DNA of 20,546 nt, from the NCBI GenBank assembly GCA_009602725.1, contig WELB01000180.1, forward strand, positions 209,188-229,733, written 5' to 3'. The translations under genes and the position numbers were made by a program. Below the pieces are notes generated by a model. The model worked only from the letters and a program-made list of their open reading frames with translations. It was not told the DNA's origin and did no database searches. Positions 7,151 through 16,383 of the stretch are shown here, one piece after another. The DNA is from Spirogloea muscicola. Its lineage: Eukaryota; Streptophyta; Zygnematophyceae; Spirogloeales; Spirogloeaceae. Positions within the stretch are counted from its first letter, which is position 1, and every line of letters starts with the position of its first letter.

Positions 7151-10100
7151 ATGGCGGCGCCGACGGAGGCCGCGCCGGCGGCGGCGGCAGCGNGCGGCGC
7201 TGCTGGAGCGCGAGGAGGCGAGGTGAGCCGCGGGCGCCGCGCCGCGAGCGGCGCCGCGGCAGAGGCCTTCTCGTGCGCTCCAGAGCGGCTGATACGCGGC
7301 GGCGGCGGCGGCGGCGGCGGCGACGGCAGGTACCAGGAGGCAGCGGGGGGCGCGCAGGGCGTTGCGCGGTCGCCGCACACCATCGGCCGCCTGGCCAACA
7401 CGCTGAGGGTGCGCGCGCGTTGAGATCTGGAGCAGCAATTCAAGGCAATAGTTGATTGTGTAGCTCCTATCATCAGCTGCTATTACTGTACAAAGATGGC
7501 CGCCTCCGCTCCCTCCTTCCTCCCTCCCTCCTCCTAGCCCAGGCGCCTCCCTCTCTCTCTCTCTCGCTGACGCCGGCGCCGCCGCAGGACGACGACGACT
7601 TCTACGAGCTGATCAACGTGCGGCTGCTGGCCGACGGCGGCCACCCGGTGGCGCGTCGCGCCGCCGCCGCGCGCCTCCTCCTCGCCTGCGTCTCCTGCTG
7701 GATGGTCCGCTCCTCCTCCGCCCAGCTTTCATAGCCGCTCTTCCACTATCAGCAGCCGCAACTTCTTCCACCAGCTCCTGCGCCGCTGCGCTGTCCTGCG
7801 TCTGGGCGTAAGTCTCGTCGGTGCTGCAGAAGCCTTGCCGCCGCTTCAGTCGCTGATGGGTTGCTTCGTGCGCCGTGCAGTACCCCAACGTCTTCGAGTA
7901 CGAGGTGCTGGAGAAGCTCAAGCAGTGGGCTGCCGGGCAGGGCGAGTGCGCCCCTCCGTCGTCCTCCACCGGAGGTGACACCCCCCAGGCCCGGCGCGGC
8001 CGGGAGATGCTGCAGACCTATGCCACCGGCCTGCTCGCCGTCGCGCTCGGCGGGTGAGGCCATCCGCCCTTCTGGCCCTCCCCTCTCCTCTTCCGCTGCT
8101 GCGACGTGTTTATGGCCTTCGTCGCATGAGCATCTCGGCGCTGATGCGGGGCGGGAGCATTGGTGGGGTCTGGTGGCGGGGGCACAGTGAGGATGTGGTG
8201 GACGACATCGTACGTACCGGCATGGTGAGCAAGCTCATGCGGCACCTGCGGCTGCGTCTGCTGGGCGACGACGCCGGCCCCGCCGCCGGTGAGCCAGCGG
8301 CACAGGAGGCGGCCGCCCCCGGCTCCTCGGAGGCGGCTCTAGCAGGTGGCAATGGGGCCAAAGTTCCGGCGGAGGGTCAGGAGGAGGGTGCAGTGAGGGG
8401 CGGCGCGAAGGCGGACACAGGCGAGCCGAGCAGCACCGGGCGTGCCAGAGTGCGAGGCGCTGCAGCGGCGGGGGCCCAGCGGGGCGCCGCTGTGGCAGAG
8501 GCCGACGTTGGCCGCACTCGCCGGTTGCCGGACCGGCGCGAGGACGGCGCCGGCGTGCGGGCTGCTGCTGCCAGCGGCAGCGGCGGTGGCAGCGGCATGC
8601 CTGAGCTGACAGAGCGAAGACGTGATGGCAGCAGCGGCGTGCTCAAGCTCTGGGAGGGAGTGCCAGGTGCTAAGCCCGCCGTGGCTGCGGCCACGGCAGA
8701 CCCACAAAGCCAGGATGCCGCTGCAACGCTACTCAAGCTCCAGCCGGGCACAGGGGCCACGGCTGCAGGTGTGGCGGCGGCAGCCATGGATGCGCAGGAT
8801 TCAGTACTGAGCAGCGCTGATGTGGAGACAGAGCTGCGGAAGAGCGAGGGGGAGGCGGCGGGAGTCCTCCTGCGGGTGGCAGTCGTGGGCAGCGTGGACG
8901 TGTCGCTGCACGTGAGCGAGGCCGTGCGCGCTGCCGAAGCGGAGGCCCGGCAGGCTGGCGCGCCGCCCGAGGCTGTCGCCGCTGCCGGAGACGCCGCCGC
9001 CGACTTCGTCAAGGCCGCCGCGGGGCGGGTGCGTGCGTCCTTGGGTGCGGCGGCTGCCCATGATTCAGATCAAAGGCCTAAGCCGAGTGAAGGTGTTGGA
9101 GTACCTTGGCTTGACCTCTCACCTCCCTCCTATTCTGGAGCTCCATGCAGGCTCTGAGCGAAGGCCTTGGCAACGAGCACGTCCTGGGCCGTGCTCAGGC
9201 GACGGCGTCCCTCGTCGTCACCGCTGGCATGATGTCCCGCCACAGCCAGTATCCTCACTCCCCCTCTGAGGCCAAAGCACGTGCTGTCCTTGCAGAGTAT
9301 GCACTGGTGGTTGTGACGAGTGCAGCAACGCCAGAGGTTGCACTGTGGATGCATAACAGCTTGGTCGGCTTGGTCTGGAGCAGGGAGCGCATCCAGGCGG
9401 AGGTGGAGGAGAAGCAGAGAGAGGAGGCAAATGTGGGGAGAGAGGGCAGGCCATCAGGCGAGGGTCCGCACGAGAGCAGTGTGAACCAGAGGGTGAGGCC
9501 ATCGTCAGTCGAACGTGGTGATGGCGATAGTGACGGCGATGGCAGAGTTGATGGCGACGAATATGGCGACATCGACGGGTGGCCGACAGGCCAGGAGGCC
9601 CTCGCGTGGCTGTGCGACCGCTTCTGTGTGCAGGCGCTCGCTGGGATGGGCGAGTACCTCGAGGTGCTGGGCCCGGTGCTGCATGAGCGCGGCGTGGAGG
9701 TGTGCCTGGCGCTGCTGCGCGGCGGGCGCCCGCCACCGGCGGGTGCACCGGCAGGTGCTGTTGCGGCCATGCGTGGGGACGTGCTCAAGCTCGTGTGCGC
9801 GCTCGCGGCGCACCGCAAGTTTGCGGCGCTCCTTGCCGACCGCGGCGGCGTGCGCCTGCTGCTGCGCGTCCCACGCTCGCCGTACACATACACCGGCATC
9901 TCGCTCTGCCTTTTCGCCATCGCCTCCCTTCAGGTGTGGCTTCACGGCCATCTTCGAGCCTCCCTCCTCTTCCTCCCACCTCCTCCCTGAGTACGGCTTA
10001 CCTCCTTGCTCCTCACTCCTCAGCTTCAGACTCGCCTCTGTACTTCCTCAACGCCACCCCTCGTGGGTCTGCGTGCTTGGCGCCCGTGCTTGGCGCCCCT

Positions 10101-13100
10101 GCCATTGCAGGGCGTGATGGAGCGTGTCGTGGCGATGCCGCCGCCGACAGTGGCGGAGCTCGTCGCGCTCGCGCTCGAGATGCTCGAGTGCCCCCAGGAC
10201 CAGGCGCGCAAGAATGCCGCGCTCTTCTTCTCGGCAGCCTTCGCCTTCCGCGCCATCGTCGACGAGTTCGAGGCCCAGGACGGCCTGCGACGGCTGCTCA
10301 ACCTGCTGCGTGCAGCAGCAATCCTGCGCTCTGGTGGGCATCCCGGCGGGGGCGGTGGCGATGAGAGGCCTGCTGCAGCGCTGGCAGTGGTGGAGGGTGG
10401 CGGCGGCGCCCAAGGAGGGGCCATCAACGACCCCAACCACGGCTGGACAGCGACGCTGCCGGCGCTCGAGTACAGGCCAGCGGTTCTCCAAGGAGAGGGG
10501 AGGGGGGGAGGAGGGGGGGAGGCGCTGCTGACGTCGTCTGGCAAGCAGGTCGCATACAACGCCTGCCTGGCGCTGCGCCAATACTTCCGCGTCTCCTTGC
10601 TGCAGCTTGTGGACTCGCTGCGCCCTGGCAAGGCCTCGCTGCGAGGCAGCCGCGCCGGCGGCGGCGGCGGTGGCTGTGGCCGGGTGGGCGGCGGCTCCCG
10701 TGGCGAGTATGGCAAGCCTCTCGACGTGACGCACGCTGTGGAAGCGGCACTGGCGTCACTGACACGCGACCGGCGGCTGGGACCGGCACTCGTGCGTGCA
10801 CGCTGGCTGCCACTCGAGCGGCTGCTCGACCTCGGCGGCCTCCTTATCCTGCTGGAGCTCACGCAGGCGGCGCCTGGCGAGCGATACCTCCATGAGACCG
10901 CGGGCTATGCACTCGGCGTGCTGCAGCTTGCCACCCTCATGCCCTATGCCCGCCGCGCCCTGCTTAACGCCATGCTCTCCAATGGACGCCCTGCGGTAGC
11001 CGTTGTACTGGATGCTGCTGCCGGCGCCGCCCACGTTGACGCTGAGGTGTGTTGGCAATCGGCACCCCTCTTTGCTCTATATGATGGAATGCTAGTGGGT
11101 CAGGCCGGCTGATCAGGAAGCGTGACAGCCAGCTTCTCACTACAATAAAATTATCAAGTCTTTAAAATTTGCACGTGTTGAGGGTTTTACTCACAACTCA
11201 CGGTTGAGATCAGATAAGTCACAAGTCTTGCCACAAAGTTTGGGAAGGCGTATCATCTGTGTCAGGAGTCATTGCTGAGGGTTTAGCCCTTTGCACCTCT
11301 CCATCAACAGCCTATGGACGTTCTTCTGTGATTTTAATGGAAGCACGCTGTGCACGGGGCCCACGAGCAAGCGCAGGTGATCCAGGCGGCGCTGCTGGTG
11401 CTGGCCAACCTCGCGTGCCCGCCGCCCTCCCTCTGCAGCCGCCCACACGGCAGTGCCGCTGAGCGGGAAAGCACCGACGTGGCGCCGTTGCTGCCGCCGG
11501 GCACGTCTGCGACCACTGCCACAGCTGCCGTCGGTGCGTTCATTTGTTTGCAACTGCAATCAGCTGCGCTGGCGCACTGACAGCCAGCTTTGCGTTTGCA
11601 TCACAGAAATTGTAAGCAACTAATGCTGCCTCCTGGAGGCATTGTTCACTTGCAGGTGGTGCAGGTGCTGCTGCAGCTGCAGGATCCGGCGGGGCTGGAG
11701 GAGGCGCAGCAGCCGCAGGCGGTGGTGGCAGCGGCAGCAGCGCAGCAGCAGCAGCTATTGTTGGGGACCGCCGCATCTCGCTGGGCCCTGGCGGCGGCGG
11801 GCCCGGCCTGGCGGCGTACATGGAGCAGGGTTACCGCATGGCGCGGGACGCCGTGCGCGCTGGCAATGGCATCAAGATCTTGCTACACCTCCTGCACCCG
11901 CGTGCTGCATTGCCGCCTCAGTCCGCTGACTGCGTGCGCGCACTCGCCTGCCGCGTGCTCCTTGGCCTCGCCCGCGACGAGGCAATTGCCCACATCCTCA
12001 CTAAGCTCCAGGTGAGCTGTGGTTGTCTGCATGATTGCTCTTTGAACATGCTTATACTGTAGCTGACAGAATGCTTGTAGTGACAACCCATATCCAGCAA
12101 CTCAGCATCAGTTCCTCTACTTAAACAATCAAGCCTTTGCCAAACCGTAGGAGCTCAGGTGGATCAGGTACTCCTCATTTCTCATTGCCTTACTGCCGTG
12201 TCGCAGGTTGGCCGGCTGCTGTCGGAGCTCCTGCGGGAGGCTGGTGGCAGGGCGGGCGCCCAGGTCAGGGCGGGCACGCACCTGGGCGCGAGTGGTGCGG
12301 AGCATGCCAAGTGGCTTATTGAGTTTCAGCATGTTGCTCTGGAGCTCATCGCGGTGAGCATCCGAGGCAAGCAGTCTTGTCTTCTGCAAGTTGCACGTTG
12401 CATGCGGCAATTGTGTGATAGAGAAGCGCCTGAGAGTGGCTCCTCATTGACTGTCATTGGTCGGCCCCAGATCACTACGAATGCCGGGCGAGCAAGCACG
12501 GCGGCAGCAAGCGAGGCTGCCGCGCCAACATTCCGTAGGATCGAGCGGGCAGCCATTGCAGCAGCCACGCCCATCAGCTACTCCTCCCAGTAAGCTGCGT
12601 CTTTGTCATGCGTGTTGAGACTTGTCATCATTTTCAGAGCTGTCTAAGTGCTGGCCATGTCACAGCCTGTAAGCTTAAGTCCTGATCTGACTCACGCAAG
12701 GATGTTGATATTACAAGTTCATCCTATATTGCTTCAGCTAGTAGAGCAAGAAATTGTACAAGGACTTGTTGTTTGCGTGATGTGACTGCCAATCTTTTGA
12801 CAATGTGTGATCTGTGTTCCGCCCCCTCCTCTGTGGCGCCCGGTGTTGCAGTGAGCTTCTACGATTGATCCATGAGCACCTATTGAAGGCGGGGCTGCCA
12901 TCTGCGGCATCCACACTCCTGCATGAGGCCGGCATTGCGCCCTTGGTCGCGGCGACCGAGCTGCCGTCCTCCTTCGGCAGCCAGCAGGCAGCCCATGGAG
13001 CTGTCCCGGCTTCCCCTTCTGCTATGCCCGCAGCAATGCAATTGGCGGCTGCCAGTCCGGCTGCGCGGGGCAAGACCGGCGCAGCTCTGCAGCTACCAGA

Positions 13101-15388
13101 GTGGCCAAGGGGCCGGACGATACGGGGCTTTGCTGTCGATGGCAGCGACGCAGCCGGCCCAAGTCAGCTGGGGGCGACGCCGGACGAGCGCTCCCGCAAG
13201 AAGCCGCTGCCCTTCTCCCGGTCCCTGTCTGCGAGGATTGGGCCTCGCACTCCACCGGCTGGGGCTCTCCGACTGCCTCCGCCACCGCCGGACAGCCCCC
13301 ACGGCAAGGACGCCACGCCGGTAGAGACAAGCAAGCGCAAGTTGACAGATCACGATGGTGCGGCGCTGGATGTCGAGACGCCTCCAAACAAGAGGCTGAG
13401 CCTGGGCCAGACGCCAGCGCCGGCGGTGCGGGGGCAGCAGACGCCGCCAGCAGCGCGCGCAGGCAAGGCCGGGAGCCTCCCTGTGCCGCCTTCGTCCCAG
13501 CAGCTGGAGCCGGCGCTGCCGTACCCCTACTACAACACGCACTTCTTTGCCTCGCCGGCGCTCGGCGCCGGCGCTGGCACGGTGGCCGAGGACGGCCGGG
13601 AGGACGCGATGCTGCTCAAGCCACCGGCGGCGGCGCACGCGAGTCTGGACAGTATCATTCTGCAGTACCTGAAGCAGCAGCACCGGCAGTGCCCATCGCC
13701 GGTGACGGCGCTGCCACCGCTCTCGCTCCTCCACCCGCATGAGTGCCCGCTGCCGCGCCGGGCTCTGGACGCACCACTCAACACCTCTTCGCGGCTCGCC
13801 GCACGGCAGCGCAACCCGCCCCACGGCGGGCCGTGGGGCAAGCGGCACGACCGCCACTTTGTGTACGCGCGGTTCCGGCCATGGCGGACGTGCCGCGACG
13901 ACTCAGCGCTGCTGACGTGCGCGGCATTTGTGGGCGACGCGAGCCGGTTGGCAGCGGGGTCCCACAACGGCGAGCTGTGGGTGTTCCGCACCGGTGGTGG
14001 CGAGGTGGTGGAGCAGCGCAGCGCCCATGGGAGCCCCATCATGTCGCTCCAGAGCGCGCCGTCAGCCGACGGCTCTGCGCAGCTCCTCCTCTCGTCCACA
14101 GTCAACGCCGTGAAGCTGTGGGACGCGGCCGACCTAGCAGGCCAGCCGCTGCTCGAGCTGGAGGACGTGAAGGCCGGGAAGCTAAGTCCGAGCGCAATGC
14201 GTGTTGCGACTGTCATGGCCGAAGCGCACGAGCGCGAGGTCCTGATATACGACGTGCAGACTGGCCGGCTGCAGCAGAGCCTCAAAGACCGGGAGGGGCC
14301 GTCGCCCAACCCCGCTGCTACGGGGGGGCGTGCCAGCCACGGACTATCAAGTGTGCACTTTGGGCAGGCCGAGTCGCTCCTCCTCTGGAATGGCATCCTG
14401 TGGGACCACCGGGTGCCCAGGGCCCTCCACCGCTTCGACCAGTTCACTGATTATGGTGGCGGCGGCTTCCATCCCAGCGGCAATGAGGTCGGTGGCAATT
14501 GCTACTCCCTCTCTCTGCTACTTTCTACCCTCTTTTGCTTCATCATCTTCGTTTTTGGCAGCAACACAGCATATTTTCTTCGTCTGCATTTGTCCCAACA
14601 ATGGCAGTGCCACTGAGGAAAGGCTCGTCTGTCAGGTTATTCTCAACTCTGAGGTGTGGGACCTCCGAGCGTTCAAGCTCCTGCGTAGTGTCCCATCGCT
14701 GGACCAGACAACGATCAGCTTCAACGCCACAGGGGACGTCATCTATGCCACATTGAGGAGGACCCACGACGACATCCTGTCGGCGCTTGTGTCTCGACGG
14801 AAGAAGCACCCCCTCTACTCCTCCTTCCGGACGCTGGACGCCGTGGACTACTCGGACATCGCAGTCACGTCCGTGGATCGTTGCGTGCTGGACCTTGCGG
14901 TAGAGCCCACAGACTCCTACATCGCGGTTGTAGCCATGGATGAGCAGGAAGAGATGGACTCATTCGCCCGCTTGTTTGAGGTGGGGAGGCGGCGGCCCAT
15001 GGACGATGATTCTGATCCCGACGATGGAGGCGAGACCGAGGATGACGAAGACGAGGATGATGACGACGAGGAGGAGGATGACGATGATGATGGCTTGGAA
15101 GGGGGGCCCGTCGAGGTCGAGCTGGGCGTGGAAGGGGATGGCGTGGCAGAGGGGGAGAATGAGGACGGCGCACAGGGCATACTGATGGGCAACAGCGACG
15201 AGGACAGTGAGCTGCTGGAGGAGAACGAGAGCCGTCGCATGGAGCTGGACCTGATGGGCATGCTGTCGGAGGAAGACAACGACAGCGAGGATGACAGCCA
15301 GGACTTGGACGACGACGAGTCGTCGGGGTACCCATCTAGCGAGGACTACGAGCCCGGGCTCGATCGGCTCCTCAATGGGTTCAGATAG
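7151..15388 (+). CDS. DCAF1: DDB1- and CUL4-associated factor 1 (DCAF1), 13 exons
   Basis: DCAF1 is the substrate receptor that docks on DDB1 in CUL4 RING ubiquitin ligases, mainly in the nucleus; animals call it VprBP. Exons are 7151-7222, 7330-7408, 7588-7704, 7881-8053, 8188-9028, 9151-9933, 10111-11046, 11377-11533, 11656-12011, 12207-12353, 12471-12589, 12852-14487 and 14636-15388. All introns are GT-AG and phases agree once the N at 7193 is dropped, giving about 2,055 residues; Arabidopsis DCAF1 is about 1,880. Landmarks are HTIGRLANTLR, EMLQTYATGLLAVALGG-type start, VLGPVLHERGVEVCLALL, LVCALAAHRKFAALLADRGG, CPQDQARKNAALFFSAAF, GYALGVLQLATLMP (armadillo-like half), LRRIERAAIAAATPI-type FRRIERAAIAAATPISY, LisH motif ELLRLIHEHLLKAGLP (about 1261-1290), HFVYARFRPWRTCRDD, WD40 repeats with two DDB1-binding WDxR boxes (WDHR about 1777, WDLR about 1813), and a highly acidic tail. 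Extra low-complexity stretches lie in exons 5 and 6. Identification is very firm. Confidence 0.95.
7193..7193. other. Ambiguous base in exon 1 of DCAF1
   Basis: A single N in a GCG/GGC run. Read as a real base, the ATG frame leaves exon 1 as ...ARGGE and misses the family sequence. Dropped, the same ATG reads into LLEREEA and splices to RYQEAAGG, which aligns with the plant DCAF1 LLE...SRYLEE segment. Confidence 0.8.
11047..11376 (+). other. DCAF1 intron 7, the longest in the gene
   Basis: A 330-base GT-AG intron (GTGTGT...GCGCAG) between VDAE and VIQAALLVLANLACPPP, both matching the plant protein across the join. It is partly AT-rich around 11140-11180. I see no gene or RNA inside it. Confidence 0.8.
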
Positions 15389-15604
15389 ACTGCTGCCCTG
15401 TACAGACTCTGAGGACATATGTGAGGTCACAATTGTGACATGCAAATCAATGAAGGGGGAGTAAGCCCCATGGATGTCTCGTCTTGGATTACCTTCTTGT
15501 GTCCCTCGCGCATGCGCTGATTTGTCTTTTGCAATGCACTGTAGTCAGTGATTTAACAGGAGCTTGTCGATTTAATGCAATGTGGATGGCAATCAAACCT
15601 TTAA

Positions 15605-15610
15605 AATAAA
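15605..15610 (+). terminator. Candidate AATAAA polyadenylation signal of DCAF1
   Basis: AATAAA on the plus strand 217 bases after the DCAF1 stop. I find no TGTAA between the stop and this point, so the canonical hexamer is the better candidate. Without transcript data it remains a candidate. Confidence 0.4.
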
Positions 15611-15935
15611 CAGGACAGCCTTTTGTGTACAGAAGCCCTGCATAATGCAGATGATCTGAAGGGCATGCTCAGGTAGGGTGGCACGCCGGTGGTCCAAATA
15701 TTCATACTGAAGTTATTTGTTATGGTGCCTCCTAATTATACGAAATATGTCCTTTGTTGCACATCCATAAAAGCAAGGTGTGCTTATGATGACTAACCAC
15801 CTCAGCATCACAGCAGCCACATAAAAGAGCCCTACTTTCTAAAGCTGACCGGCTTGCTCAGAGGTGCTTTGTGACATCATTGCAATCCCAACTACTGGGG
15901 ATGCCAAATGTATGTGAAGCACAAAGAAGTTACAA

Positions 15936-15972
15936 GCTACTCTTTCGAGATTTTTTCTCTTGAAAGAGTAGC
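15936..15972. repeat. Hairpin-forming inverted repeat in convergent intergenic DNA
   Basis: GCTACTCTTTC (15936-15946) and GAAAGAGTAGC (15962-15972) are perfect reverse complements 15 bases apart. The inner bases can pair further around a T-rich loop. A 10-bp palindrome, AGAGTACTCT, follows at 15978-15987. The position between two convergent 3' ends suits a transcript-end structure, but no function is shown. Confidence 0.75.
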
Positions 15973-16383
15973 TTAAAAGAGTACTCTCTGAAGATAGGGT
16001 GGCTCTAGCTTTTGAGCCTGCAGAATGACCACCATATGCACCAAAAAAGCAAGGCGAATGCATGTTGCGCAGCTTCATTAGGCATGCTAGTGTAGTGGAT
16101 GAAGAGACTATGATGAGCAAAGGGATAGCCCAGGTACTTCGCAAGGCAGTTAGCGGTTGCATACTGCCAGCCTCTGCACAGCTTCTGATTAGCACAAAAT
16201 CAGGACTCTATAAAACCTTGGCTGGATCTGCAATATACAAGAATACCTAAATCAGTACACTGCTACCAGGCCTACAGATAGCTGGAGCTGGAGCTGGACC
16301 CTATGTGGCCCCAACTGCAAAGGACCTGGAGTATGCGCTTGAGGTTGTCAGAGTGGTACCATACACTCATAGCTCATGAATAC

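Larger units (their letters stand above)
15389..16383. other. Convergent intergenic region between DCAF1 and MAX2
   Basis: About 1 kb holding the 3' untranslated regions of two genes that face each other. Open frames here are short and resemble nothing. It has a plus-strand AATAAA at 15605-15610, a hairpin at 15936-15972, and a TTACA (TGTAA on the minus strand) at 15930-15934, about 450 bases past the MAX2 stop. Composition is markedly more AT-rich than in the DCAF1 exons. Confidence 0.65.

Noticed and set aside
8054-8187. Reading DCAF1 straight through 8054-8187 as coding
   Set aside because: Splicing GTGAGG...GCACAG gives LLAVALGG joined to EDVVDDIV, matching plant DCAF1, while the intron translation matches nothing.
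9255-9920. Minus-strand open frame of about 220 codons
   Set aside because: It lies opposite DCAF1 exon 6, whose plus-strand reading is clearly conserved; the antisense product is Ser/Pro/Arg-rich noise.
13530-14447. Long minus-strand open frame of 305 codons opposite DCAF1 exon 12
   Set aside because: It is the antisense of the conserved WD40-coding exon; low stop density on that strand follows from GC-rich codons, and the translation matches nothing known.
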